Assembly (NCBI GenBank): GCA_003228685.1
Contig: QIFC01000093.1
Coordinates: 1-34,386, forward strand
Origin: Chloroflexota bacterium
GTDB lineage: Bacteria > Chloroflexota > Dehalococcoidia > DSTF01 > RBG-16-68-14
Direction of reading: 5' to 3'
Length of the DNA: 34,386 bases
Part shown: positions 1 through 7,392 of the stretch, in pieces
Position numbering within the stretch: position 1 is the stretch's first letter
How the letters are laid out: each line of letters opens with the position of its first letter
Position numbers and translations under genes: made by a program
The notes under the pieces: model-generated
The model's database searches: none
What the model saw: the letters and a program-made list of their open reading frames with translations, nothing else
Told to the model about the DNA's origin: nothing

Positions 1-37
1 GCTGCGCGATGCGCCGCTTAAAGCCGAACAGGCCGTA

Positions 38-83
38 GAGGACATTCTAGCTGCAACGTAAAGGAGGACATTCTACCTGCAAC
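38..83. repeat. Two 20-bp direct repeats, probable insertion-sequence end
   Basis: Copies at 38-57 and 64-83 start every 26 bp, share GAGGACATTCTA and CTGCAAC, and differ at one base. Repeated blocks of this kind inside an element end are typical of IS21/IS481-type elements, whose outer tips end in CA; the sequence here runs to ACA at about 89. Short open frames enter from the left edge and stop at 36-38 or 59-61, so the C-terminus of a transposase could lie outside, but no domain is visible. The IS reading is inference; the repeat itself is seen. Confidence 0.45.
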
Positions 84-92
84 CCAACACCG

Positions 93-1130
93 CTAGAACC
101 CCTCAGGGTTGAATCGTCGGACGTGCGCGTCAAGGAAGGACACCACTCGCTGTGGACTGTAATCCGCCACAGGGAATTTGTCGATCCGGGACCAACTCGT
201 GAGAGCGATGAACCCATCCTCCATCTCCAGGTAGGGCGCCATGACGAGAAGATCACCCGTGTTCAGTCTTGTGGTGACGAGGGTCTCCAGCTCATCGACG
301 ATGTCTCGTTCGGTGGTATTGAACCAGATGATGACGCCGCCGTGCTCCATGCTATGCACCAACGACTCCGCGTCCCACTCGGCGCTGTAGACGCCCCACG
401 GAACCGGCCCGCAGAGGGGCGGCGAATCTGGCGGACTCGACCCGCATGCGGCGCTGCCCCAATGTGAGCCGCCCGCTGGCGGGATCGTATTTCCGTCGCC
501 CTCGTAGTCAACCTTAGATCTCGTGTGCGGCGCTGTAGTCGGTCCATCATCGTTGCCGTAGAAGCCCCCGTAAACGCTTGGCAAGTCGACGTACTGCCCG
601 GGCAGGGACCGGCTCGCGTCTGCCTCGGCGGCCAGAGCCGATTCGTAACGGCTCGGAGGCTCGGGCTCGTCTTCGTCGACCGGCTCAGTCGATGTTACGT
701 CTGCTATTGCAAAGTCCAGGCCGAAGTCGTCACAGCTGGAGAACCGCCACTGGCCATCCTCCTTGACGAACTTCGTTGGGCTGCCCTCGACTACGCTGAC
801 GGTCTCGCCGTTGACGTGCACAACCACGTCGAATTCGGCCTCGAGTTCATCTCCGTTGGCCCGGATGACACGCAAGTTCTCCAGGGAAGGTTCGCTCTCG
901 CCGAAGAGCAGACTGATGGATACCGTGCCGGACGCGAATTCTAGGAACGGGAGTTCCTCGCGGCACGCTTCTGAGAGATGCGTGTATGCACGAGGCGGGT
1001 CCGCGGCTAGCGCGCGGAAGAACTGCTCCGCGGAATCGCGGATGTCCGTGCTCGTCCCCGCGCTGTTGCAGGCGATGAGCACCAGCGCGGTCGCGGCCGC
1101 TATTGCTGCGGCCCAGCGAGTTCGTTGCAT
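93..1130 (-). CDS. DUF3105 domain lipoprotein
   Basis: A 345-residue exported lipoprotein of unknown function. The chosen ATG at 1130 gives a short basic N-terminus, a hydrophobic stretch and a lipobox ending LVLIAC; a longer frame to 1196 would bury this signal and run into the preceding gene. Residues about 30-140 look like a nuclear-transport-factor-like/DUF4878-type fold (seen only as general pattern). The C-terminal half is DUF3105: PPAGGSHWG, then VPWGVYS, then VHSMEHGGVIIWFN, with conserved His residues that could bind metal. It lies 5 bp after the stop of the adjacent BNR gene, so it is the last gene of a four-gene operon. DUF3105 proteins are known mainly from Actinobacteria and Chloroflexi and have no assigned reaction. 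Family assignment is fairly safe; role is unknown. Confidence 0.8.
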   Translation of the reverse strand: MQRTRWAAAIAAATALVLIACNSAGTSTDIRDSAEQFFRALAADPPRAYTHLSEACREELPFLEFASGTVSISLLFGESEPSLENLRVIRANGDELEAEFDVVVHVNGETVSVVEGSPTKFVKEDGQWRFSSCDDFGLDFAIADVTSTEPVDEDEPEPPSRYESALAAEADASRSLPGQYVDLPSVYGGFYGNDDGPTTAPHTRSKVDYEGDGNTIPPAGGSHWGSAACGSSPPDSPPLCGPVPWGVYSAEWDAESLVHSMEHGGVIIWFNTTERDIVDELETLVTTRLNTGDLLVMAPYLEMEDGFIALTSWSRIDKFPVADYSPQRVVSFLDAHVRRFNPEGF

Positions 1131-1135
1131 GCAGG

Positions 1136-2296
1136 CTAGTATACAGCGCAGGTGACTGAGAGCACGGGCGGGAGCGTGCCGGGCAATCGCGCCCACTGGC
1201 CGCCTCCGTTGATGCTTGCGTACACTTCGCCGTTGCTGGTGCCAACGTACACGCCCTCAGGATCGAGTCCGTCCGTGTCGAGTCCCTCGCGATACACGCT
1301 CTGGTAGTCGTGTGGCCCGGGCAGACCGTCTGTCAACGGCTCCCAGGTAGCTCCGTTGTCCCGGGTGCGATAGATGGTCATCTGGCCGGGCTGAACGCGG
1401 AAGTTTGCGCCCCCTACGTCCAGCGGCACGACGAACACAGCGTCCGGTTCGCGGCGAGAGATCGCGACAGGGAACCCATGGTTCGATGGCAGGCCCGTGG
1501 TGACCTCCTGCCAGCTCTCGGCGCCGTCATCTGTTTTGAAGACTCCCGTATGGGTCTGCGCCCAGAGCCGTGCGGGTTGCTTCGGATCCATGCGTAGACA
1601 GTGCGTGTCGAGCGCCTCCGCCGGATCCCGCTCTGGCGTTACGCCGGCCTTTACCTGGGAGATGAATGCCTCCGACTCGAAAGGCGCCTTGCCCGTGAGG
1701 ACAGAGATGCCCGTCCATGTCTGGCCGCCGTCGGTCGTCTCGTAAGACGCCCCGCCGCTGATCGTCAGGTAGACGTGACTCGAGTCGTTCGGGTCGATCT
1801 GTATCGAGTGCAGCGCCAACGATACGCGTTGGGCTTCGGGCGTAGCGGGGCCGCCGGCGACAGGCTGCCAGAAGGCGCGGTAGTCGTGCCGGTTGATCGC
1901 GTCGTTGGGGGTCCAAGTCGTGCCCCAGTCCTCACTGCGGAAGAGCCCTGCTGGGCTCGTCCCTGCGTAGACAACACCCGATTCGTTATCCAGTCCGGCG
2001 CGAACGAACCATACGGTGTCAATATTGAGCCCCATGTCCTCGGGGAAGCCGAGCCCCTCGCTGCGCTGCTCCCACGTCTCGCCGCCGTCATCGCTCTTGG
2101 AAACCGAGGGTCCCCAGACGTCGTGGTTTGCGGCCGCATAGAGCCGGACGTGGCCGTCGCGCTGATCATCGACCACATGGAGCACTCGCCAACCACCCAT
2201 CATCGGTCCCGCCAGCGACCATTCGCGCCGGGCTTCGTCGGCGGTGTAGATGAACGCGCCCTTCTTTGTGCCGATTAGTAGTTTGAGAGTTGCCAT
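1136..2296 (-). CDS. BNR/Asp-box beta-propeller protein (paralogue 1)
   Basis: A 386-residue protein with no signal peptide, so probably cytoplasmic. Asp-box (SxDxGxTW-like) turns recur along its length: SKSDDGGETW, RSEDWGTTW, TTDGGQTW, KTDDGAESW, RTRDNGATW and a degenerate SINGGGQW, implying a six- or seven-bladed sialidase/sortilin-like propeller. The fold is known from glycosidases and from non-enzymatic binding proteins; no catalytic arginine triad could be recognised, so no enzymatic activity is claimed. It starts with LKLLIGTKKGAF, a leader shared by the two upstream paralogues. Its ATG at 2296 shares one base with the upstream stop (TGATG), indicating translational coupling. Automated pipelines would probably label it sialidase or glycosyl hydrolase, which overstates what can be seen. 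Confidence 0.8.
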   Translation of the reverse strand: MATLKLLIGTKKGAFIYTADEARREWSLAGPMMGGWRVLHVVDDQRDGHVRLYAAANHDVWGPSVSKSDDGGETWEQRSEGLGFPEDMGLNIDTVWFVRAGLDNESGVVYAGTSPAGLFRSEDWGTTWTPNDAINRHDYRAFWQPVAGGPATPEAQRVSLALHSIQIDPNDSSHVYLTISGGASYETTDGGQTWTGISVLTGKAPFESEAFISQVKAGVTPERDPAEALDTHCLRMDPKQPARLWAQTHTGVFKTDDGAESWQEVTTGLPSNHGFPVAISRREPDAVFVVPLDVGGANFRVQPGQMTIYRTRDNGATWEPLTDGLPGPHDYQSVYREGLDTDGLDPEGVYVGTSNGEVYASINGGGQWARLPGTLPPVLSVTCAVY

Positions 2297-3444
2297 CAGT
2301 TCACCGCACACGTCAGCGACAGGATCGGAGGTAGCGTGCCCGGCAGCCGTTCCCAGCGGTCGCCGCCATCTAGGCTGGCATAGACATGTCCGTTGCTCGT
2401 GCCCACATACACGCCTTCGATGTCGAGGCCGTCCGTGTCCATCGATTCGCGATAGCAGCTCTGGTAGTCGTCCGGGCCGGGCAAGCCGTTCGTCAGCGGC
2501 TCCCAGGTCGTTCCCGCGTCCCGCGTGCGGTAGACCGTGTATTGGCCGGGGACCGTTCGTAAGTTGTCGGTCCCCATTTCCAGAGGCACAACGAAGGCCG
2601 CATCCGGTTCGCGCTTCGTCACCGTGATCGGGAAACCGTGGAACGATGGCAGGCCGTTGGGCGCCTTCATGTGGGTGACGTCCTCCCAGCTACGCCCGCC
2701 GTCATCCGAGCGAAAGACGCCCCAATGCGCTTGGCCCCAGAGCCGTCCTGGGTTCTTGAGGTCCATCTCCATGTGGTGAAAGTCGCTGATCGAGGCGGGG
2801 TCCCAGCCTGGGGGCACATTGGCGGCGATCTGCGAGATGAAGACGCGGGCCTCCTCGGTCTGTGCCTTCGCATGATGCGAGAACATGACCCAACGGTCCC
2901 CGCCGTCCAGCGTGACGTACGAGCCCCCGCCGCTGCTCGAGATGTACATATGCTTGGGGTCAGCAGGGTCCACCATGATCGAGTGTACGGGCGAATGGCC
3001 GCCGGGGATACCTTGCCAGAGTTCGCGGAACTCATGCGCGTTGAACGCGTCGATCCCCTTCCAGGAAGCGCCCCAGTCCTCGCTCTTGAAGAGGCCGCCT
3101 GGAGCCGTACCCGCGAACACGACGCCCGGCTCGTTCCCATGGCCCGGCACGACGTTCCAGATGCTCGTGATGGTCAGTCCGCTGTCCTTGGGAAAGCCCA
3201 GTCCTTCGCTCCGCTGTTCCCAAGTGGAGCCGCCATCGGTGCTCTTAGCCACCGACGGTCCCCAGACAGGATGGTTTGTGGCAGCGTAGAGACGTGGCGT
3301 GCTATCGCGGAAGTCAGCCGTCACGTGGGAGACCGACCAGCCCGGCATCATCGGCTCGGACAGCTCCCACATCTCGCGCCGTTCGTCCGACGTATAGACG
3401 AACGCGGCCTTCTTGGTGCCGACGAGCAGTCGAACAGTAGACAC
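2296..3444 (-). CDS. BNR/Asp-box beta-propeller protein (paralogue 2)
   Basis: A 382-residue paralogue of the genes on either side, with the same start (VRLLVGTKKAAFVYTSD) and the same C-terminal signature (GTLPPILSLTCAV). Asp-box turns include KSTDGGSTW, KSEDWGASW, VTLDGGDRW, RSDDGGRSW, RTRDAGTTW and SLDGGDRW. The start codon is GTG at 3444, with GGAGGG upstream (complement of 3449-3454). It begins 10 bp after the third paralogue's stop and its own stop overlaps the next start. No export signal is seen. The conserved GLDxEGVYVGTSNG segment in all three copies suggests selection on the same ligand or surface. Function is unassigned. Confidence 0.8.
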   Translation of the reverse strand: MSTVRLLVGTKKAAFVYTSDERREMWELSEPMMPGWSVSHVTADFRDSTPRLYAATNHPVWGPSVAKSTDGGSTWEQRSEGLGFPKDSGLTITSIWNVVPGHGNEPGVVFAGTAPGGLFKSEDWGASWKGIDAFNAHEFRELWQGIPGGHSPVHSIMVDPADPKHMYISSSGGGSYVTLDGGDRWVMFSHHAKAQTEEARVFISQIAANVPPGWDPASISDFHHMEMDLKNPGRLWGQAHWGVFRSDDGGRSWEDVTHMKAPNGLPSFHGFPITVTKREPDAAFVVPLEMGTDNLRTVPGQYTVYRTRDAGTTWEPLTNGLPGPDDYQSCYRESMDTDGLDIEGVYVGTSNGHVYASLDGGDRWERLPGTLPPILSLTCAVN

Positions 3445-3454
3445 AGGGTCCCTC

Positions 3455-4627
3455 CTACTCTGTCACGGTGCAGGTCACGGAGAGGACCGGCGGCAGATCG
3501 CCCGGCAGGCGCTGCCAGTGATCACCGCCGTCGTTGCTCGCGAAGACCTGACCGTTGCTGGTGCCAACATACACGCCTTCTTGGTCGAGGCCATCGGTAT
3601 CCAGTCCCTCGCGATACACGCTCTGATAGCTGTGCGGGCCAGGCAGGCCGTCGGTCAGCCGGTCCCAACTCGTCCCGGCGTCGCGCGTGCGGTACACGGC
3701 GAACTGGCCATCGACGACGCGGAAGTTGTCGCGCTCGAACGCCAGCGGCACGACGAACACGGCGTCAGGCTCGCGACGGGCAATAGCAATCGGGAAGCCG
3801 TGGAAGGACGGAAGCCCCTCCGTCACGTCTTCCCAGGACTCTCCGCCGTTGTCGGAACGATACACACCAATGTGCGCTTGCCCCCAGAGGCGGTCGGGGT
3901 TCTTGGGGTCGATGCGCAGCTTGTGCATCTCATTCTCGGCGGCCGGGTCGACACCGGGCGGCAGGGGAGGCGTGTACTTCTGCTCGGTTTCAGCGTCGCT
4001 ACCGAGCTGCCCCTGCTGTTCGTCGAAGCGGCGGCGCGTCTCGGGCCTGGGGATAACGCGATGCGCGCGGATGTCCCATGAGTCGCCGCCGTCCTGCGTG
4101 ACGTAAGCATAGCCGGCGCTGATCGCTACGTAGAATCGCCGTGCGTCCCGTGGGTCGATCTCGATCGAGTGGAGGCACGACTCGCCGCCGCCGGTCCATC
4201 CCCAGTACTTGCGGTATTCGTGTCGGTTCAGCCCATCGACGGATGTCCATGTCTCGCCCCAGTCCTCGCTGCGGAACAGGCCCGCCGGCTGTGTTCCGGC
4301 GTACACGACGCCGGGCTGCTCGTCAGGGCCTGGGCGGACGTTCCAGACGTTCTGGACTGCGATGCCCAAGTCCTCCGGAAACGCGAGCCCGGGGCTGCGG
4401 AAGTCCCACTCCTTGAGATCGGTGCTCCTTGCCACGGAGGGACCCCAGGCCCAGTGGTTTGCGGAGAGGTAGTAGTGAGGCTGATCTGAGCGCACGTCGG
4501 CAGCGGCGTTGTAGATCGACCAGCCGGCGAGGATCGGCTCTGACAGTTCCCAGTCTTCTCGTGTCCCATCGGTTGTGTAGACGAAGGCGGCCTTCTTGGT
4601 TCCGACGATCAAGCGGACAGTGGTCAT
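3455..4627 (-). CDS. BNR/Asp-box beta-propeller protein (paralogue 3)
   Basis: First gene of the four-gene minus-strand operon; 390 residues. The ATG at 4627 has a strong ribosome site (AAGGAGGA) about 8 bases upstream, which fixes the start. Asp-boxes: RSEDWGETW, VTQDGGDSW, RSDNGGESW, RTRDAGTSW and SNDGGDHW; the first is degraded to STDLKEWD. It carries a charged insertion absent from the others (roughly residues 190-225, rich in Glu, Gln and Arg, then PPLPPGVDP). It shares the VGTKKAAFVYTTD leader and the LPPVLSVTC tail. The tandem arrangement implies two local duplications. No signal peptide and no recognised catalytic residues. Confidence 0.8.
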   Translation of the reverse strand: MTTVRLIVGTKKAAFVYTTDGTREDWELSEPILAGWSIYNAAADVRSDQPHYYLSANHWAWGPSVARSTDLKEWDFRSPGLAFPEDLGIAVQNVWNVRPGPDEQPGVVYAGTQPAGLFRSEDWGETWTSVDGLNRHEYRKYWGWTGGGESCLHSIEIDPRDARRFYVAISAGYAYVTQDGGDSWDIRAHRVIPRPETRRRFDEQQGQLGSDAETEQKYTPPLPPGVDPAAENEMHKLRIDPKNPDRLWGQAHIGVYRSDNGGESWEDVTEGLPSFHGFPIAIARREPDAVFVVPLAFERDNFRVVDGQFAVYRTRDAGTSWDRLTDGLPGPHSYQSVYREGLDTDGLDQEGVYVGTSNGQVFASNDGGDHWQRLPGDLPPVLSVTCTVTE

Positions 4628-4678
4628 GGCGCTCCTCCTTGAGGCTCCGGAAGATTCGATTCACCATCCTACACGAAA

Positions 4679-4700
4679 CGCTCACCACTTTTAGTGAGCG
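4679..4700 (-). terminator. Hairpin between acyl-CoA synthetase and BNR operon
   Basis: A 7-bp perfect inverted repeat (CGCTCAC and GTGAGCG, 8-base loop) lies 48 bp past the stop of the synthetase alpha gene and 52 bp before the BNR operon start. Read on the minus strand it is followed by TTTCGTG, a weak U-tract. It could be a terminator for the synthetase operon or an operator for the BNR operon; the sequence does not decide. Confidence 0.4.
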
Positions 4701-4747
4701 ATTTCACGCAGCAGGCGTGCGAGGTGCCGTTGTGGGAGGGACTAGCG

Positions 4748-6172
4748 CTATGTTTCTTGGAGCCAGTAGTCGGTCGCCAGCGAGAGGGCTCGAGCCGCGC
4801 GCTCGAACGAATGGAAGACGGGCAGTTCGCGCTCGATTACCTTGGCGCGTGCCTGAGCGGCGATCTCCTCAACGTGGCCTGGGTGGAGGGTGGTCAGGAA
4901 TGGCTTCGTGGACCGCTCCTTATGCTTGACGAGTAGATCGAGCATTGAGTCGAGGCTGGACGGGTCGGCCTTCCAGCGGCGTGCCATGAAGCCAGACGCC
5001 AGCTCCATAGTGATCGCGTCGACGTTGGCGTCCTCCTCCAGGATGTCGAGTAGGCGCTGCAGGTGGTCGCTCTGGCCGCCGAACCCGATCGTCCCTCCCA
5101 TGTCGAGTGGGTTCTGGTAGCTGCCGCCGATGATGTTGAAGAACTCGGCCAGCTTCGCATAGCTGCTCTCCGTTAGTCGTGGCACCTGTTGGCCCGCGCG
5201 TTCGAACGCGTCCGTGATCACGACGGACTGGCCGCCCGTCATCGCCATCAAGCCCATGCGCCTGCCCGCTGCGGGCTTACAGAGCAAGAGCGCCTTGAGG
5301 ACATCGACCGTGTCATCTAGGCTTACGGTCGCGATCGCGCCAGCCTGTTTGACAACCGCGTCCCAGATCGCCGTGGATGTCGCCAGAGAGGCGGTGTGCG
5401 AGGCTGTGGCGCGTGCGCCGGCCTCGGTGACGCCGCCTTTCCAGATCACGACCGGCTTCTTGGCGGTAGCCCGCTGCAGCGACTCGATCAGGCGGCGGCC
5501 GTCCTTCGTGCCTTCAACGTACATCGCGATTACCTTGGTGTCGTCGTCCTCGGCCAGGTAGTCGACATAATCTGGCACGTCGAGGACTTCGGCGTTGCCC
5601 ATGCTGATCGACGTGCTAATGCGCACCCCTTGGGCCGCACCTGTCAGGCTGAAGTTGATCGCGTGCGTACCGGATTGCGAGATGAATCCGACCGGGCCGG
5701 CTTCGCCGGTAGGCTGTTCGCCGGACTGGCGAACGCCCAACTTGGCGTTGTAGACGCCCATGCAATTCGGCCCGATCAGCGCTAGGGAGGCGTCGCGAGC
5801 GATGTTGCCCAGCTCGGCCTGCAAGGTCGCGCCTTCCTCTTCGCCGGTCTCCGCGAAGCCCGACGTGAACAGCGCAACGCCGCCCACGCCCCTCGCGGCG
5901 CAATCCGCGATGATGCGCGGCGAAATCTGGCGCGGCACGGCACAGAGGACGTAGTCGATATCGCCCGGCACATCGGCGAGCGACGTGAAGTTCTTGATGC
6001 CCATCTCTTCGATGCCGGGAATCTCGTTCGGGTCGACCTGCACAGAGTACACCTGGCCGGTGAAGTTCTGCATATTACGCAGCCACATGTAGCCGTTCAT
6101 GCGCTTGTCGCCAACGACCACAACTACCTTGGGATTCAGCGTCCGAGCGAGGCTGGCCGTGAGGTCTGGCAT
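4748..6172 (-). CDS. NDP-forming acyl-CoA synthetase, alpha (CoA-binding) subunit
   Basis: A 474-residue protein of the ADP-forming acetyl/acyl-CoA synthetase family, which interconverts acyl-CoA plus ADP and phosphate with acid plus ATP and CoA. The N-terminal 130 residues form the CoA-binding Rossmann-like domain (VVVVVGDKRMNGY; LALIGPNCMGVYN), followed by the two succinyl-CoA-ligase-like domains (GFISQSGTHAINFS; MTGGQSVVITDAFE). The phosphorylated histidine is predicted to be His259 in ARATASHTASLA, matching the family SHTGSLA motif. Full-length ACD proteins of many bacteria fuse alpha and beta; here the ATP-grasp beta subunit is a separate gene 18 bp upstream in the same operon. Substrate cannot be told from sequence: acetate, propionate or a larger acid are all possible. 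Confidence 0.85.
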   Translation of the reverse strand: MPDLTASLARTLNPKVVVVVGDKRMNGYMWLRNMQNFTGQVYSVQVDPNEIPGIEEMGIKNFTSLADVPGDIDYVLCAVPRQISPRIIADCAARGVGGVALFTSGFAETGEEEGATLQAELGNIARDASLALIGPNCMGVYNAKLGVRQSGEQPTGEAGPVGFISQSGTHAINFSLTGAAQGVRISTSISMGNAEVLDVPDYVDYLAEDDDTKVIAMYVEGTKDGRRLIESLQRATAKKPVVIWKGGVTEAGARATASHTASLATSTAIWDAVVKQAGAIATVSLDDTVDVLKALLLCKPAAGRRMGLMAMTGGQSVVITDAFERAGQQVPRLTESSYAKLAEFFNIIGGSYQNPLDMGGTIGFGGQSDHLQRLLDILEEDANVDAITMELASGFMARRWKADPSSLDSMLDLLVKHKERSTKPFLTTLHPGHVEEIAAQARAKVIERELPVFHSFERAARALSLATDYWLQET

Positions 6173-6190
6173 CGCGCGCTGGCCTGGCGT

Positions 6191-6904
6191 TTAGCTCGGC
6201 TCGGAGAGCACGATGCGGGCGTCCACCGCAACGGCGCCCTTGGGGTAGGCGAAGACCGGGTTGAGGTCCAGCTCCGCCACGTCGGGGTGCGCCTCAATGA
6301 ATTCGGAAAGCTGCACGAGTAGCGCTTCCAGCGCCGCGATGTCTGATGGCTCCGCGCCGCGGTGTCCCTCCAAGATCGGGAAACCCTGGATCTCGTGGAT
6401 CATTTGCCTAGCGTCGCGGCGCGTGATGGGCACGACGCGGAACGCTACGTCCTTGAGCACCTCCACGAGGACGCCGCCGAGCCCGAACATGAGGACCGGC
6501 CCGAACTGCGGATCCATCGTCATGCCCGTGATCACCTCGACTCCGGGCTCCGCCATGCGCTGAACGGATACGCCGTCGATCTGGGCCTTAGCGTCGGCCT
6601 TCTTTCCGGCCTTGATGATCTCGCCGAAGGCCGCGCGCACGGCGTCGGTGTCTTCAACGTTTAGTACAACGCCGCCCACGTCGGATTTGTGGGTGATCTG
6701 CTCCGAGACGATCTTCAGCGCCACGGGAAAGCCGATATCGTCGGCGATGCTTGCCGCCTCATCGGCGGTCGTCGCGAGCTTCGCTTCAATGACGGGGATG
6801 CCTGCCGACGCGAGTAGCGCCTTCGCCTCCACTTCGGAGAGCACGGAGCGGCCCTCGCTGCGGGCCTGATCGATGATGCCGCTGCTGCCGGAATCTTTTG
6901 CCAT
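6191..6904 (-). CDS. NDP-forming acyl-CoA synthetase, beta (ATP-grasp) subunit
   Basis: A 237-residue ATP-grasp subunit that supplies the nucleotide site for the alpha subunit downstream. Visible blocks: ALLASAGIPVIEAKLA near the N-terminus, PVALKIVSEQITHKSDVGGV (ATP-binding lysine and THKSD block), then GPVLMFGLGGVLVEVLKDV and AELDLNPVFAY, the usual end of this domain. The ATG at 6904 is preferred: a TTGACG-17-TAAGAT promoter ends only about 10 bases before it, and the alternative ATG at 6916 overlaps that -10 box, so the transcript would be essentially leaderless. A longer in-frame extension to 7015 has no family similarity. Length is normal for a free beta subunit. Confidence 0.82.
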   Translation of the reverse strand: MAKDSGSSGIIDQARSEGRSVLSEVEAKALLASAGIPVIEAKLATTADEAASIADDIGFPVALKIVSEQITHKSDVGGVVLNVEDTDAVRAAFGEIIKAGKKADAKAQIDGVSVQRMAEPGVEVITGMTMDPQFGPVLMFGLGGVLVEVLKDVAFRVVPITRRDARQMIHEIQGFPILEGHRGAEPSDIAALEALLVQLSEFIEAHPDVAELDLNPVFAYPKGAVAVDARIVLSEPS

Positions 6905-6914
6905 AAGCTGTCGC

Positions 6915-6943
6915 ATCTTATCTAGGTGCCGGATCAGCGTCAA
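6915..6943 (-). promoter_or_regulatory. Sigma70-type promoter of acyl-CoA synthetase operon
   Basis: On the minus strand TTGACG (6943-6938) is separated by exactly 17 bases from TAAGAT (6920-6915). The predicted start of transcription falls about 4-6 bases before the ATG at 6904, giving a nearly leaderless message. No Shine-Dalgarno sequence precedes that ATG, which fits. Confidence 0.5.
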
Positions 6944-7099
6944 CGGCGAAACAACAGTGACCCTAGGCGGGAGCCTGAAAGTCGTCCTAGGTTTCTGTCG
7001 GATCGTGGCGGCCATGAGCGGTTCAGTGTCGCCGTACAGCCACCTTCAGCTATTCTGCGGATGTGTAAAAAGAGCCTGCCTACAGGCAAAGGACAAGGG

Positions 7100-7127
7100 T
7101 TGTCATCCTTCCACGAGGGTGTATACT
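7100..7127 (+). promoter_or_regulatory. Sigma70-type promoter of tRNA-Gly
   Basis: TTGTCA at 7100-7105 and TATACT at 7122-7127 are spaced 16 bases apart, and the tRNA begins 9 bases after the -10 box. The same TATACT box stands before tRNA-Asp at 32576. Confidence 0.65.
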
Positions 7128-7136
7128 AGGTGCAAA

Positions 7137-7211
7137 GCGGAAGTGGCTCAGTGGTAGAGCACGTCCTTGCCAAGGACGGGGTCGCGAGTTCGAATCTCGT
7201 CTTCCGCTCCA
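7137..7211 (+). tRNA. tRNA-Gly (anticodon GCC)
   Basis: Cloverleaf read directly: acceptor GCGGAAG (7137-7143) pairs with CTTCCGC (7201-7207); anticodon stem GTCC/GGAC encloses the loop TTGCCAA with anticodon GCC; the T-arm has GTTCGAATC. Discriminator T at 7208 and an encoded CCA at 7209-7211. Its 3' part from the anticodon loop onward (7167-7214) is repeated at 15073-15120. No hairpin terminator follows the intact gene, whereas one follows the displaced copy. Confidence 0.97.
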
Positions 7212-7214
7212 GTA
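7167..7214 (+). repeat. Proximal att-like repeat inside tRNA-Gly
   Basis: 48-bp block starting at the first base of the 7-base anticodon loop and ending 3 bases after the encoded CCA. Sequence similarity to the distal copy at 15073-15120 stops sharply at both ends. Confidence 0.75.
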
Positions 7215-7392
7215 AAACAATTAGGCGCACGCTCGAATCTAGAACTGGCCGATTTCCGGTCAGCAAAGGAGGTAGACCGTGCGTCTTGACGTTGGCAGCC
7301 AGCATCCACGACACCCTAATTATCTACTCGAACGTGATCAATTAGGCCTTGATGAGCTGTGCAAGCTAATCCAGCGCCGTGTCCTCATCGCG

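Noticed and set aside
123..944. Plus-strand ORFs of up to 140 residues over the DUF3105 and BNR genes
   Set aside because: High GC produces long antisense open frames; they lack recognisable domains and lie opposite well-supported genes.
1136..4627. Annotation of the propellers as secreted sialidases
   Set aside because: Asp-boxes alone do not prove sialidase activity; there is no signal peptide and no recognisable catalytic triad.
7130..7345. 71-residue ORF across tRNA-Gly
   Set aside because: It is a translation of the tRNA sequence itself, a common artefact.
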